This document shows, piece after piece, positions 34,356 through 48,099 of a DNA stretch of 64,000 nucleotides. The stretch spans positions 889,718 through 953,717 of the forward strand of contig NW_017803932.1 in the NCBI RefSeq assembly GCF_001625305.1, written 5' to 3'. Origin of the DNA: Branchiostoma belcheri. Taxonomy: Eukaryota > Chordata > Leptocardii > Amphioxiformes > Branchiostomatidae. The first letter of the stretch is position 1; each line of letters starts with the position of its first letter. The notes under the pieces were generated by a model, which made no database searches, was not told where the DNA came from, and saw only the letters and a program-made list of their open reading frames with translations. The position numbers and the translations under genes were made by a program.

Positions 34356-37300
34356 TTAGTGTGACATGTCCATGACATCAGCAGAGGTCACCGTCTCCCA
34401 GGAGGAGCTAGTCTTGTCGATCGGGGGCAGTCTTCCCAGGGTGATGCTGCCACCACCTCGTCTCTTTCCCAGGCTGGCTTGGAATGGCATCGCCCTCGCT
34501 CCCATGTTTACCTTCTTACCTGATAGGGATTACACGATACACATTGTTAGACAAGATCCCAACGAAAACAAGATGACTACACAATGTATAACAGAAATAC
34601 TGTTGAATAACATTCCTGGAATAGACTCGACAACAGGGAAATGTTGTCATTTTGCTATCTACTAGTACTTAAGATTACTCTGTCGTTTCAGTAATATTCA
34701 TAACCTTATATCTTGAAGAGGAAGTTTGCACTATAAATGCTCATAATGAATTCGACTAGAGGATCATATAAATCATGGCAATGGAGATGAACTTACGATT
34801 GCCCCATGGGGGTAGTGTTCCATAGTGCCTTCCACGTGGAGGTAGTCCTCTCATTGGGCGAGCTCGAACTGAGAAATGAATGATTGAGAAATTAAGGGTA
34901 AGAATATTCTTTGACATCCTATTTCAATTCAACATGCAAGTGTATGTATGTGTGTTCGCTCATGCGTGCGTGCATGTGTTGTGGAATATTCCTCAATATA
35001 GTAATATTTTCCATCTCCATATTTTGAGTCTTAAGGTAACAGATGACATCAGAGTTTGTTCTCTTCTCACTTACCTGACGGTAGATGGGTGGGTCTTGTC
35101 AGCTGTCTTGCTAACGCTGGGTATCCGTACTTCTGGAGTGCTTTGCAGAATATCGGGAAGGCATGTTCGGGTCTGTAGGTAATACAATCAATGTTAATCT
35201 GTATTATAATATAGCCTTTAGTAATGAAGATACCTCAACATGTTAATTGTCAGTGTTTCAGAAAACAACTCCATAACCTGATGTCACACAGTGTGGTGGT
35301 TAGCACCATTGTGATGACAACGACAAATTTTGATATGTGCACAGGTGGTTCTTCCTACACATTTAACAAACTGCTGCTCAAACTTGATAGACAGGAGTGT
35401 CATGTACTAAACCTAACTGGATTTTTGTTCAAAATTTTACAGTCATCAGTGAAGGGTCAACGTTGTCAAAGGCCTTCGAAGAAATGGGTGTTGTCAACTA
35501 TGATAAAACACAAAGTAACGACACACACCTTTGGCTCAGAATGTCCACAAGTTTGGCGGCTTCGTCCTGTCGGGTGAGTTGTGTCAAGATGGCGGCCATG
35601 TCTGCCTCCTTGATGGCGTGGTTCTTCAGCATGTAGTCCCGAATGTCGCGCACGTCCAGGTGACGTATGATAGTCAGGCGGTGACGCTGTAGGGCCAGCT
35701 TGTGTTGAGCCTCTATACCTACAAATTAAAAAAAACATTAGTAATGTGTTCAAAGGTCCGTTAGTTTAAAGACCGTATGAAACCTACATTAAGTTATAGA
35801 ATACAGACACGAGCATTTGTACGTCGTACGACTTGGCGACGCGGGAATTGTTTCAAAGCTCCAATGGACTTGAAATATGTGAATACCAAACCAAGAATCA
35901 TGTATAGCTCATTGCAGTGACTTCCGTCACCAATTTTGCCAAATGAATGGACACGTTTTGAGAGCACTTGGCCTTGCAAGAATGCAATTCTTTGGTATCC
36001 ACAGAGTATGTTTTTATTCGATGTCTGGAAACACAAAAAAATAGCTTAGACACGAACCTTTGTCGTCGTACGACTTGGCGACGTAGTCGTTAACCATGGG
36101 GAGCCGGCCGATGGTGCTGGGGGCGTGGACACTGCTGGAAATCCCCGGGGAGATGGTCGACTCGCCCAGGGACAGGTCCTTCACGGAGCCGGACATGGAC
36201 GCCAGGGACGACTGCTGGTCCTTCAGACGCACGGAGGGGACCTTCAGCTCTGTGAGCAGACAAAATCGTGCGGGTTGTTATTGGGTTTTTAAATATGTCA
36301 GAAATCTGCCAATGACTATAGCAGTGTGGAAAGTAAATACTTATGTTGAAAGGTAACTAGCAACAGTTAATATGGAACAATGTAAAATTTTATAGCGAGT
36401 GCCTGTGTCGTCTACAAACATGCACCATGACGACATCGTCATATAAGTGAACACCATGAACAGAATGTTTGATGAGCTAAAAAATTAGATGGCAGTATTT
36501 ACAATGTACAAATGGATCAAATATGATGGAATATACCTGTCTTGGTGGCGATTGGCCTGAGTAGTTTGGCTGCCAGTCCCGGGTAGCCGCACCGCTGCAG
36601 GGCGGCACAGAAAACGTTGAAGGCCCGGGGTCCTCGCGCCATGATCATGTGGATGAGTTTGGCAGCCTCGTCCTGATTGGTCAGCTCCGTCAGGATAACC
36701 TGGAACTCAGCCGGCTTCAGGACCTTCCTCTGGACCAGGTAGTCTCGTAGGGGCCGAACGTTTAGGTCCTGCGGGACGAAGGTAAGTGAATCAGTCTCAG
36801 ATCTATCGTCGTTTAACATTGTGTTCGCTCCAAATGTTGCATGCTGGACAAGCACTAAACAAGTATAGGTTTCCATACGGTGAGCGTACATATTGTTATA
36901 CATCTCTCCATTTATATCAAAGTTAACATCATGTTGATAACCACAAACTTTTAATTACCAGCGACGTATGCTACATATTTTTACTCTCTATGGCGTCTAA
37001 CTATTATTATCCTTTCAACTCTTTTCATAAGTTCTGTCCATTCAATCCTTTCAAGAGATCGTTCATTGTTAACCTAACTCATTCTAGGAAACGCCTTCTA
37101 TATTTGCAATATTCTTTAAGTTTTCAAGAAATGCATTAAGCTCAATCTCCAGGCTTTGGCACGGAGATATCATTAGCACTGACTTTCAAAGCCAGTCACT
37201 ACTCCGTCGCACTACGTGGTAAGCGAGGTAACACCAGCTTCTTGTCCCTTAAACGCCTTGCCTATAGATACCCACCTGTATGATGGTAGCGCGGTGCTGC

Positions 37301-40300
37301 ATGAGGATCTCCCGGTACCTGTCCTCCCCGACAGCCGCCGTCAGTGGCAGGAGGGACGGCAGAGGGTCTGGCTGTAGGACAACCTCCACACCACTGCCCA
37401 GATCCAACTGTGGGATCACTATGGACATGACGCAGGTAGGTTATGTCACTTCTATTCGCAATAGCGTCAGATAAAAACGAGCGATTCTCTAAAAGCTCGT
37501 CGTACGTTAGAAAACACACAAGGTCCTTCTGAAAGTCGAGTTACTATATATGCAATGGTTCCTTTGACTCCTGTTTACACATCCCCTCCTAATGATAAAC
37601 ATTTTGTGACAAAGCTGATGTTGGCAGAAGCACCAACCTACTAGTCTATCACTATCGATGATAGAGATTGTAGAATGATTGCTAGTATTAGTAACGACAC
37701 ATATCTTGATCTGGTCTTGTTTCCACCAACTAGTAATAGTATACGTATACCATGATAATACATGTATATGTTTCATGCTATGCTATTTTCATCTTATATA
37801 CGTTGTGAAGGTGGTGCATCTTATAAGAAACCATATTGTTACCCACCTGTGGTCATCTTTGGTTTGATGTCGGCAGCAGGAGTCTTTGGTGTGTTGACCA
37901 CGTATCTCCTCAGACCTCCCGTCTCTGACAAGGAGGAAAGAAAAAAAAAACGTTAACACATGATAGGTACATATTTTCTTCAACTATTATAAATTACAAA
38001 GAATATGGTATGAGGTTAATACATATGGAAGATATAGTTTGGAGGTATTCCATTGCAGATGCGTGAGTAGAGATGGCCTTCGTCTTATAAGCTTATGAAG
38101 TCTGAGATAGTAGTTAGAATTTATTTACCTTCATCCGGTGGGAAGACGAGCTTGGCGTCCACGAAGCCTCCGGCTGCCCTGGGACAGATCACGCGCCTCT
38201 TACCGCGAGGCTGGCGGAGAACCTCCTGAATAGAGGATCGGAAGAAAAGTGTTTAGATTGGTTGACATCATTCGTAGCGATGGGAAGATGACAACGTTGA
38301 TTCAGATTGGTTGAATTAATAAACATCGTAAATAAAAAGAAAGATTTCTCTTTATCATGCCCATACACTGTATGGACGTGCAAACCGTTAGTGTTAGGGT
38401 TATGCACAAACAAGAACATGCAGCTCTGTACCCACCTTGTAGAACATGTGCGGCATGTCGATGTTGCGCTTGACGCAGTGAGGGCAGACCAGGTAGACAT
38501 CGTACCTCAGGCCTGGCCAGCTGGTCAGCAGAGCAGCTACCCCCTGCAAAGCGACAAAAAAGGCCACAGCACGATCAATTTTTATGCTCCCTGAGAAATT
38601 ACTATTGACTAAGTAGACAAAAGAATAAACCCATAAAGTATGTATAAAGTAGTATAATGAGGAAAAGTTACCCTATAGATTCTGAGGATTTCCGTCCACA
38701 TGGTGTCTATCTCGAAGCTGTCCCCTCGCATGGCCAGCTCCACCACCGCGGAGGTCTCGGCTGCCCTGCGGCCCAAGTAGACTCTCATGCGGGAGGGAGT
38801 CGTCGCCAAGACCCCATCCTTCCAGTCCGCGCGGGTAGCCACTGGATCGATGTACTCCTGCATACAGACGCTCGCTGCTTCGAAGAAGCCCGTTGGGTAC
38901 CACTGTCTGAAGCCAAAGATGATGGTGAGTTGTTCGGTGTCCTCCGGTGCCCTCGGAGGCCAGAACAGCTCGTAGTGGGTCGCCTTGGCATCGTCGGAGA
39001 AGTACCACGGGACGTGCATGACTCTGTTGTCGGTTCGGCTGGTCGTGATGTACCAAAGGCCGAGATGCTGCAGGACGGCGATGACACCTGACAGGATGTC
39101 CCCGTACAGATCGCCGAACTGGCTCCACAGGAAGCGCAGGATCGTCTCGTCGAGGATGCCGTGTTTCAGGAAGTCGGCCTTACGGTCTTCGAAGTCGTCT
39201 TCACTGATGTTCCGGACGCCAGCTGACCGGAAGCGTGGGTGGTTGAAGTCGAAGAGCTTCTCAATGTCACCTCTGAGCAGGAACAGGAGGATGACCTTGA
39301 TGACCTTGAAGAACTGTGTGGGGTTGGGGAACAGCAAGTCGCTCAGGATAGGAGACTCGATCTCTGCACCAAACCAGAAGATGTCCCGCCTGTGGTGAAG
39401 GAACCGGATCGCGATTTCCAGCTTTGGTCCGCTGAGCCCTGTCAGCTCCCGTGCAACTTCCTCTACCTCATCCCACGTCATCACCTGCCTACCCTCCCCG
39501 TGCCTCCTCAGGACGGTGTACAGCTCTCTCCACGACCACGGCACCGGGAAGGCCTCGCTGTTGGCTGGCTTCTTCTCCTTCATCATGAAGCCGACGATCT
39601 CGTTTGCTAGGTCGTCCAGACCCGCGAGCTCCGGCGAGGAGCTGACCGCGAACACTTTGCTCGGGAGGCTACAGCGATTGCGGATGAAATGCTCCAGCTC
39701 CTGCCGTCTCTCCAACAGCATCTCCCTGTTCAAGCCGTAGAGTTCATTGGACGGTTCCAGCCTACTGTGGCTCTTCATAGCATCGTTGATGTCTTTGACT
39801 TTGGTCTGCAGTTCCGAGATGAGGTGCTGCTCTTGTTGCTGGATGCGCGCCATGATTTCCACGTGTTTCGCGGCGAAGTCTTTGGCGGTGCAGAAGTCAC
39901 TGTGGGTGCCGACAAGGAGGACGCGGCACTGCGGCACGCGGGCGTTCAGGAGCTCCAGCCAGTTTCCGATGGCCTGCCTGTACTTGGCACTGACGTACTC
40001 GTGTGCGTTGAACAGAACCAGGTACAAGGCGTTCTTTGGAATGACCAACCGGTCGGTGAAGAAGTCGAAACCGCTGGTGTCCACCAATTCTACTTCGAAC
40101 TCGTCAAACGTCCACATGTGACTCTCCGGGACGGTGGGGTTCTCTGGGTAGAAGGGTTCGTCTTCTTCTCCCGTGAGATGAGACTCGCTCTGCAGAAGTG
40201 TCCGCACTAAGCTGGACTTCCCTGATCCGGGTGCTCCCAGGACCACCACCTTGTGATGAGGCATCTGCGCGATCCCCGTTCTCTTCATCTCCGTCACATA

Positions 40301-42016
40301 CTCGTAGATCATCGGCAGACCTTCGTTGCAGACATCTATGGGGGGTTGACGGAGGGGGTTGTCCTTGACTGTGATCATTGCCAGTCCCGCCATTTCCAGG
40401 ATGGCGTTAGGCAGGGCTTCAATGTTGTTACCGTCCACGAGAAGAACTCGGAGTTTCGACAGGTATTTCAAATCCACGGGCAGCCAGTCGATGTCGTTTT
40501 CTCCCAGATCAAGTTCTTCGAGCTCATGTAGCAGAGTCAGCTCCTTGGGAAAGGCCTCGAATTGATTGTTACGAAGCCAGACCTTCCTCAGACGTTTTCT
40601 TCCCTTGATGCCCTTCAGAGTGCTCAAGTTGTTGTTGCTGACATTTAGTTCCTGTATCTCCGCCATGTTGGGCAGCAGGTCAGAGATGGAGCTCAGGAAG
40701 TTGTTCTGTAGACAAAGGGTCTTCAACTTCCCCCACTTCGGTGCCTGACCGGTAGGAGTCGTAGTGAACAACTTATTGTCCGAAATGTCCAGCTCTATCA
40801 ACTTGCTCCTCTGGAGGAGAAACGCAGGGATAGAGGTTAGACAGTTCCGTTCAATGTTTACTTTCTTCAACCTCTTCATAAGGCACTCCTCGTCTGCCAC
40901 GTCTGCGATATGGTTGTTGGACATGTCCAGTTCCTCCAACATGACGAGGGTCAGCACAACTGCAGGGATTTGCACGAACTTGTTACCGGCCAGGTTCAGC
41001 TTCCTGAGACGCTTGCTACACTCCAACTCGTAGGGCATATCCTTGATCGCGTTGTTCGACGCGTCTAAGACCTCTAATCTCTCTAGCTTCTCTACAATTT
41101 CAGGAAGTGTTTCAAACTTGTTGTCCGCCATTTTGAGTCTCTTGACGCTCGTGGCACCGTAGACTTTGCCCTCTACGATCCAGTCTGCCATCTGGTTGTT
41201 CGAAATGTCGATATCCTCGACTCCTTTCAGTAGAGATACGATTTTGGGGACAGACTGAAACTCGTTCTGAGAAAGATTGATTCTTCTGAGTTTTGACAGG
41301 TGACAGGGTCCGTCCGATACCCTGCGAAGTTTGTTGGCCGAAGCGTCCATGACTTCGAGACTCTTGAGGTCAAGTATGAACCGAGGTAGAAAGGGCAGCT
41401 CGTTGTGGCTCACGTCCAGTCGTTTGAGGAACCTCATGCGGCACTCCTCGTCGTCCGTCATTTCCCTGATGGTGTTGAACGAGACGTCAAGTTCAATCAG
41501 AGCGCGCATGCCCAGGACTGCCTTCGGAAAGGACACGAACCTGTTCCGAGCCAAGTTTAACTTCGTGACTCTCTTCAGCCTCGGCTTCTCCGGGAACGTC
41601 GTGAGTTGGTTCCCGGAAAGGTCCAGCTCTTCCAGGTTATTCATGCCAAGTAGGACCTCAGGTACAGCCTTGACTAGACGGTTGTTTGAGAGGTCAGCGC
41701 GTCGGAGCTTTACCAGGGAAGCCATCTTTAACGGCAGAGATTTGATGAGGTTTTCTTTGAGCAGCAGAACCTCGAGCGACCTCATGTCCGCAATGTCTGG
41801 CGTGATCCTCGCGATCTTGTTGTAACTCAAGTCCAAGGTCACGACGTCCTTGAACTGGTAGACTTGGAGGGGCACGGTGACCAGGTCACACCGGCACAGG
41901 TTCATCTCTCTCTTGCCGGTGTCGTCCGAGGACACTCTGGACGCGATGTCTCCCATGGTCAGGCTCATGGCCGGAGCCACAGTCTGCTGCGGCGTCATCA
42001 TGTCAAGAGCGGCCAT
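34356..42016 (-). CDS. ROCO protein with LRR, Roc, COR and two CARD domains (11 exons)
   Basis: Exons, minus strand: 42016-38672, 38543-38436, 38225-38129, 37924-37847, 37418-37276, 36768-36537, 36249-36058, 35718-35529, 35172-35075, 34868-34797, 34519-34356; all GT-AG (one weaker donor, GTTCGT, at 36057) and in phase. Product about 1572 aa. The single 3.3-kb first exon encodes some 22 leucine-rich repeats of 23 residues (about 35-580), a Roc GTPase with P-loop GAPGSGKSS (about 594), DTSGFD (about 646) and VGTHSD (about 703), and a COR domain (about 790-1135) ending in a CPHC. This part resembles vertebrate MFHAS1. The later exons encode two CARD-like domains (about 1243-1330 and 1402-1490), each ending in GYP-LA--L, joined by a serine-rich linker, then a basic Arg/Gly tail. 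There is no kinase domain. A CARD pair suggests a GTP-regulated signalling scaffold at the membrane or in the cytosol (inference). The start has good context (GAAATGGCCG). Confidence 0.9.
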
Positions 42017-45000
42017 TTCGAAATGACTGCTGTCAGACTACTTGACTTTTAAGTGCTTTTCCAGTCACACTTCTTCGTTGCTTTGTCTAAAGAATACATT
42101 TTGTAATCACCCTTAGATGGAGCATTTCTGAAAAGAAAGATATAGCAGAGTTAATCATATTGTATAAAATAATCCCACCAGTGTCAATATGTCGTCACAG
42201 AATTATCAGACAGTATAAAAAAGAGTACTTTGGTTATGAGTAGAAACTAGAGACTGTAGAATATAATCTACCTTGTTTATATTCTATGATTATGTCATGA
42301 TATAGCTTTTGATAATGTTGACCCCCCCCCCCAACATACTAGTACTTGATACTAGTATTACTAGCTCAACTAGACGGGGCAAGGCAAATGAACAATCATC
42401 ACTAAGACTAGCGCATTATACTCAAACATTACTAGTATACTCGTAGATTGTCCGGAAGCAACAAAAAAAAACGTAATACTGAGAGAAACAAAGTACAGCT
42501 AGCCTCATAATCTTTCCCCTGACCAAGTGATGACATGAACGACAGCCGGTGTAACACAAGATAAGCACCATAAAGCCTTTATGACGACCAAGTAACATCG
42601 AGTTACCAACGCGAAGCTGCATCGTCGTTTGTTATGAGGTGTGGAAAAGTTCGGACAAGAAAACAACAACAATACCCACCAACCCACCACTGCTGAGGTT
42701 TCCTTAGATTAGTAGTGACCCATAATGTCTATCGCGCCCCCGTCGATTGTACGCTTGTGAAAAGACCGGTTTCATATACACCAGCACCAGAAAACTCCGA
42801 GCATTGGTTTACCTGTTGCCTAGCGGTGGCCAGTGCCAAACAAGAGATCACTGTACCAACAACACTCATTGAATCAGCGGTCTCACCCGGGAAATAATTA
42901 AACACTGCTCGAAAACGCTACCACACAGGGACAAATTTTCATTCTTCCTGGCCAAAATTGAAGGACGTAGGACGCTCATAGTACGTGAGGTTCGCTGGCA
43001 ACTTTTTTTGCGTTGACGTACACAAACACACGTCTGTGACAGGTTACCAAACCTCCTGTCGGAAAAAGTAATATCGCGTTACAATGGGAGGCATTCAGGA
43101 GAACAAAACTTAGCCCACGGAATGTGTCAACAAAACCATGACACGCTTACAACCCACGTAAACCTTAAGTTCGGAGTGTAAGTAAATCCGCGTCGAGACC
43201 TTTTTTAAGGAACCGCGACGTTTTTGGTGTCACAAATGTGACATGTATACATAATAATCCTTCCCTTCCCCTCCTCACTACGACAAGCATCAAAACACTG
43301 AAATGCCGTGCGGACAAAGGATTCTTGGTTTAACCATAAACAACGTTTTGCTTATCTCTATACAGCCTATCAAAGACCATTAAAACTAACTAGATCTTCT
43401 GACGTACCCCACTAATTAGTGCGCAGTCCGTGTGAATGGTACAGCAGGGTCAAAATGTGCCCTCCCTGTTCACATAGTAACGCTTTCAACGTTGTAGACA
43501 TAGAGTAAATAGTAGAGCCCTCACTACAAAGGCGCTGAGAGCGAACGTGGTTTCTGTATATGATTTCATCACAATTATTTCACCATTAAGAAAAAAGCGC
43601 CTCCGGTTGAAACATAAACACAGCTGTGGAAAGCAGCGTCCAAGACTTAGTGAACGTAACGTTAAGTTTACTATGTCGTTTCTTTAGTTTTTCGTTCCAT
43701 TCGTTAACGGTATCCTGAAAGGAAAATATACGAGCTTCACCTAAAAATGTCTAGACTGATACATTATGTTTGCTCGTTGTCCATGCAACAGCACTGAGAC
43801 TGACACAACAAATTCACGTTGCTTTGCAAAACTTACCACCACTTCTAACCTTGAGACCTATAAGCCGCTATTCTGTATTCCAGTGTGACGGAGGTCATTT
43901 GAGATCAACCGGGCATACGGTACAAGTTCTAGTCACGTTGTAACAACACGATGCATCCACGAACATGCAATAAACGTATACATTCAGTTTTCGACAAAAA
44001 TTGATGCAGATTCCATGTGCAGATGGTTTCACATCACCTTGCTGAATTTAGTGTACGAGGCGTAACCATAACGAATATGGGACAAGTGCACATGGCCTTG
44101 GTAGGAAAAATAAACTGTAACAAATTCCTAAACCTTCACAAACATACCGTATGAAGAGAATGTTATATCAAACGAGAAGTGACAAACGTATAGATCGTCA
44201 CATACCCGATGTTTCTAGTTGCTACACATCTGCAACAGTTAAAAGTACACAGAACACGGTATGTGACATTACAAGCCGTCCGTTGAGACGGTGGAGTGGC
44301 CTCAAACTGTTTGGGGATGCAAGCTAGAGCCAACTTACAGATATTCCAGAAACACAGAGCGAACTGCGACGTCCATAGATGCAAATCAGTTGCTATTTTA
44401 AGGCCACTGAAGCTTCTGGCGCTGTTTCTTGATCTAAAATGAGACCCACGAAGCTCAAAGACTTGTGACGACTCAACGCACTCGGCTCTGAAACTGGTTG
44501 TCAAGCTACCGCTCATTGTGAGCCATGTCATTCACAAACTAGCCAATCTATTGAAGTAAACACAGAATACATACCTTCTTAATCTCCCTTTCTTGTGTCC
44601 ATTACGCCTCCATAAGGGTTGCTTGCATTTCTTAATCCATAAACTCACGAACTTTGAAAAAGGAGACTGGGATTTAGCGGGGAAACCGAGGTGCTGGGTC
44701 TTCTTCGCCAAGGAAACGCGGTGAGTGGCTGGCGGTGTCAGGTGAATGAGGGTCAAGCTGGCGGCTTTTGAGTCCCAGTAGTGCCGCGGAGGGATGAACT
44801 GATCAGCGGCGATTCACGGGCATGGCGTGACGGAGACTGTATAAGGAGAACAGTGACTTGAGTACACAGGCTGCCAAAACTACCTGACAGTCCGTCAGCC
44901 AGGGTTGTCACAACGCCACGGGTAACCGTACGTGCGTCCTATTTGCTGAAAGTAAATGTTGTCCAACCACTACGCAGACCAAAGACTACAATGAAGTGTA

Positions 45001-46423
45001 AGACACGTTTGTCGTAAGAAAAAAACGTTTTCACGTTGTTGATAGGGGGAGGGAAGAGTTCCACGGCCTCCTGGCGGTCCTTTCTTCTCGTGATTGCTCG
45101 CGTGAAAAGGCTGAATAGTTATGGGGAAACACAACGCGCGACGGAGAACAAAGACGTTAAATTTGATACAAACAAATAAACAACGGTGCCAGCGAGACAG
45201 GTGCGTCAGCTACATGTGTATGGGTGGGCCTGGTTTGGCGACCTAAAACGTGCCGTGCAACGTTGTTAAAACGTTATCGTAGCCAGCAAGCTGCCTCAAG
45301 TTAGATAGAATGGGACACTACAGAATAGTAGAAATCTAAGCCAGCTTCACCGATAGCACTATGGAATACGAGGTTAGAAGTTAAGCATTACAAGAAGCGG
45401 CAACAAGCAAGTGCTGCGCAAATAGAGCGATCGCGGCATGGATTGTTGATATGATTGTAATATTTATCACACTCAACAAGCAATCTAAATTGGTTGTGCT
45501 GACAGGGTCGTGTATTAATGCAGGATTGAGGACTGTTCCAGGAGCTAACTCTATTATATGTTTCATCAGCGTGATTATAATTGTATTACAGAAATTGCAT
45601 TACCGACTTAGTCAAACATGTGTCACGCACAAAGGGAACTCATATTGCATGTCTAAAACGTGATTTTACTTGTCGTGTATTGATGAGTAAAAAGTGAAGC
45701 ATTACATATGATCGAAAACTCGCAGAAAAATATAAGAACGAACCAGATGGCAGAGTACAGGGAAAAATGGCGAACTTGTGAACTGCAATTTCCCTGAGAT
45801 ATACCAATTTATCACGTCGACGTCACTTTATATATGTTGGTCCTTTTCAATGTAGTTTAACTTAAATATCCTAGTATACTAGTACTATAGTGCTTGTTTG
45901 ATGTCAAATTCGTACTTACGTACTCGGCAACCATTTACAGGTTGTAACTCCGCAATGCCTAGAGTTTTTAGAATGAGTACATGTACGATTGCTGTTTAAA
46001 TATTCTGTCAACATTTACTCAATGTTAACATGTGTAATGTTTGGACGGTTTGGAAGATATCTATGTTGACTCACTAATGCCAACATGCATTAGTACGATT
46101 CCGACACTCTAAATTCCTACGCAGTGAACATCGCTGTTGACTCTACAAAGAAACCAGTGATTCGGAGGGTAAAGGACTTGCATCTGTCCTCCGCAAAAGA
46201 AGAGTTTTTCCCCACTTAGAAAGCTGTACAAATACTCGCGCGCTTCGCCATACTCTACAACAGCGTCGACTTTGCACCTGACAACAGCGCCACCTACCGT
46301 TAGACTACCGTTCCCCTCGCTTTGCCCTCAGTGTCACACACACACGAACACATAGGCAATCCGGCAAACGCCCCGCAACCATGGTTAGGATCCGGAGTAG
46401 GTCGGAGCAAAGTCGGCTGGGTC
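42017..46423. other. 5' flank of the ROCO gene, no gene seen
   Basis: A minus-strand acceptor (TTTCTTTTCAG, ending about 42131) lies 115 bp upstream of the ROCO start, so a non-coding 5' exon further right is likely; its position could not be fixed. The minus-strand frames at 44163-44756 have no recognisable homology. TACTAGTA octamers are frequent between 42340 and 42440. Nothing else was identified. Confidence 0.4.
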
Positions 46424-46575
46424 GGCTGGTGTTCTGCGAGGTCGGCTGCTATTCGAATTAGGCTGCGCCAGCCGAATGTTTCAAATGTTTAAACCATTCG
46501 GGGCCGGGGGTTGGTCGGTTCGGACATGGTTGGCAGGTGTTCCGAGCTGGAAAGTCAGCACGCAGAACACCAGCC
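46424..46575. repeat. Inverted-repeat pair GGCTGGTGTTCTGCG
   Basis: A 15-bp sequence at 46424-46438 recurs inverted at 46561-46575, enclosing GC-rich sequence with repeated GGTCGGCTG. It is probably a small inverted-repeat element. It abuts the foldback element that begins 11 bp further on. Confidence 0.5.
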
Positions 46576-46586
46576 AATCATTTTTG

Positions 46587-46684
46587 TAGCCTGGTTACCA
46601 AACCTATTATAGCTCCCGAGTCCTACATCCTCTCCGCAAAATGATGTAGGACTCGGGAGCTATAATAGGTTTGGTAAGCAGGCT
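46587..46684. mobile_element. 98-bp foldback element with 10-bp target duplication
   Basis: Two arms of 43 bp (46587-46629 and 46643-46685) are complementary at 42 positions and separated by a 13-base loop. The direct repeat ATCATTTTTG lies immediately outside on both sides (46577-46586 and 46685-46694), as expected after insertion. There is no coding capacity. The near-perfect arms indicate a recent insertion. Confidence 0.8.
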
Positions 46685-46694
46685 ATCATTTTTG

Positions 46695-48099
46695 GAGTAG
46701 GTTATCAGTTTTCGCGGGTGTTTAGGGGTCAAATTTGACTCAAATTTAACTCAAATTCGCTTTGATTCGTGATATACAGAAAGTGAGGGGCTGTTCTAAG
46801 TTTGACTTTTTCATCCTCCTTTTCAAAATTGGTTTACCGTAAGTTTGCACTCTGACCTGAGAATAACCCTAATGAACAATGTACATTATACACTGTATAT
46901 AATGTCCTTGGTAGAATCAAGCTGCATTGTTTTCATTCAACAACACAACAATGAACTAGAGTTCCTTCGCCTTCTATTTATATCAGTTGATGACAGTTCT
47001 GTTCCCAAATAACACAAGGTGTTCAAAGTATGGAAGTCTTATCTTAGCAAATAAGGCTATTTGTAACATTTTCTAATATAACGTTAATGTCTATAACTTT
47101 TAATCATTACAAATCACAATCAGGACGATCGTGAAGTCACCTTGCTTGCAACGTGATGAAATCAAATACCAACACCATTGTGACCGGCACGGTGTCTCCT
47201 GAGGCATACTAGTACTAGTATATTTACCTTTAATTTGCTTATTAAACACGGAAGAAAAAGAAACAGACCCAAAATTCTCTGGAGCTAAACGTACGAGGAT
47301 CATTATGCTTTCCACAAACAGACAAACAAACAAACAAACAAGCAAACGACGGCATTGAAAACATACCCTTTTTATTGAATGTAACTATTTTATTATGGGG
47401 AACCATAGTCAAGTTAACATGAGTAAATGAAACATGCTGGCTTCAACTTCGTTCTCTCTAGCTCAAACATCTTTACCGGCGTTTTCATAATGTATCAGCA
47501 GACCTGGTTGTAGGCTGCAGTTTCAATATAAGTGCTAGGTGACGTTGTTGACTTTCCGTCTGCGTATGAAATTCAGAATGACCTGCTCTTTCTGTCAATC
47601 ATTGGTTTCAAAAGCATCTCGCCTATTCATCAATCATCGTACGTGCAATACAATACAATACAATACAATACAATACAATGTGATACAATACAATACAACA
47701 TATATTAATGCTTTGATCTGTATCGGTGCTAACTCAGGTAGAGTTGTCTCCTTTTAAATGGCAGGGTTAGGGATTCCATGATCCATTCAATAGTTAATTG
47801 TTGCTAATTGCTTAGGCGGATGTCAATGTGTCTAGAGTTTTTTTGCATCATTTTACAGGATAAGGGTTAGGATTATATATAAGATATTATGGGTATGGCT
47901 ATGTGTTATTCACAGGAACATCCTAGAAATACTGTACGTCGATGAAGGTCAGATATACATGCACACCGAATTGTGATAAAGATGAAAGAAAAGTTATTTA
48001 CCCATTGATTGTAACGTTGTTAGTCTAGTAATTTCCGCGTTTCACGGACAGTGTCTGACCATGCGATTTTAGCTAATTCTAGTCCAACCATGAGTGTTT
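46695..48099. other. Intergenic, no gene seen
   Basis: AT-rich sequence with a pentanucleotide microsatellite (47645-47698) and two overlapping TACTAGTA octamers at about 47206. No gene was recognised. Confidence 0.4.
47645..47698 (+). repeat. Pentanucleotide microsatellite (ATACA)n
   Basis: About ten tandem ATACA units with one interruption (ATGTGATACA). An ordinary microsatellite. Confidence 0.9.

Noticed and set aside
38657-41825. Several plus-strand frames of 60-173 codons
   Set aside because: They are antisense shadows of the leucine-rich, Roc and COR exon of the minus-strand ROCO gene.
44163-44756. Two minus-strand frames (122 and 74 codons) upstream of the ROCO gene
   Set aside because: No homology, signal peptide or splice phase linking them to the ROCO start; possibly only 5' flank.
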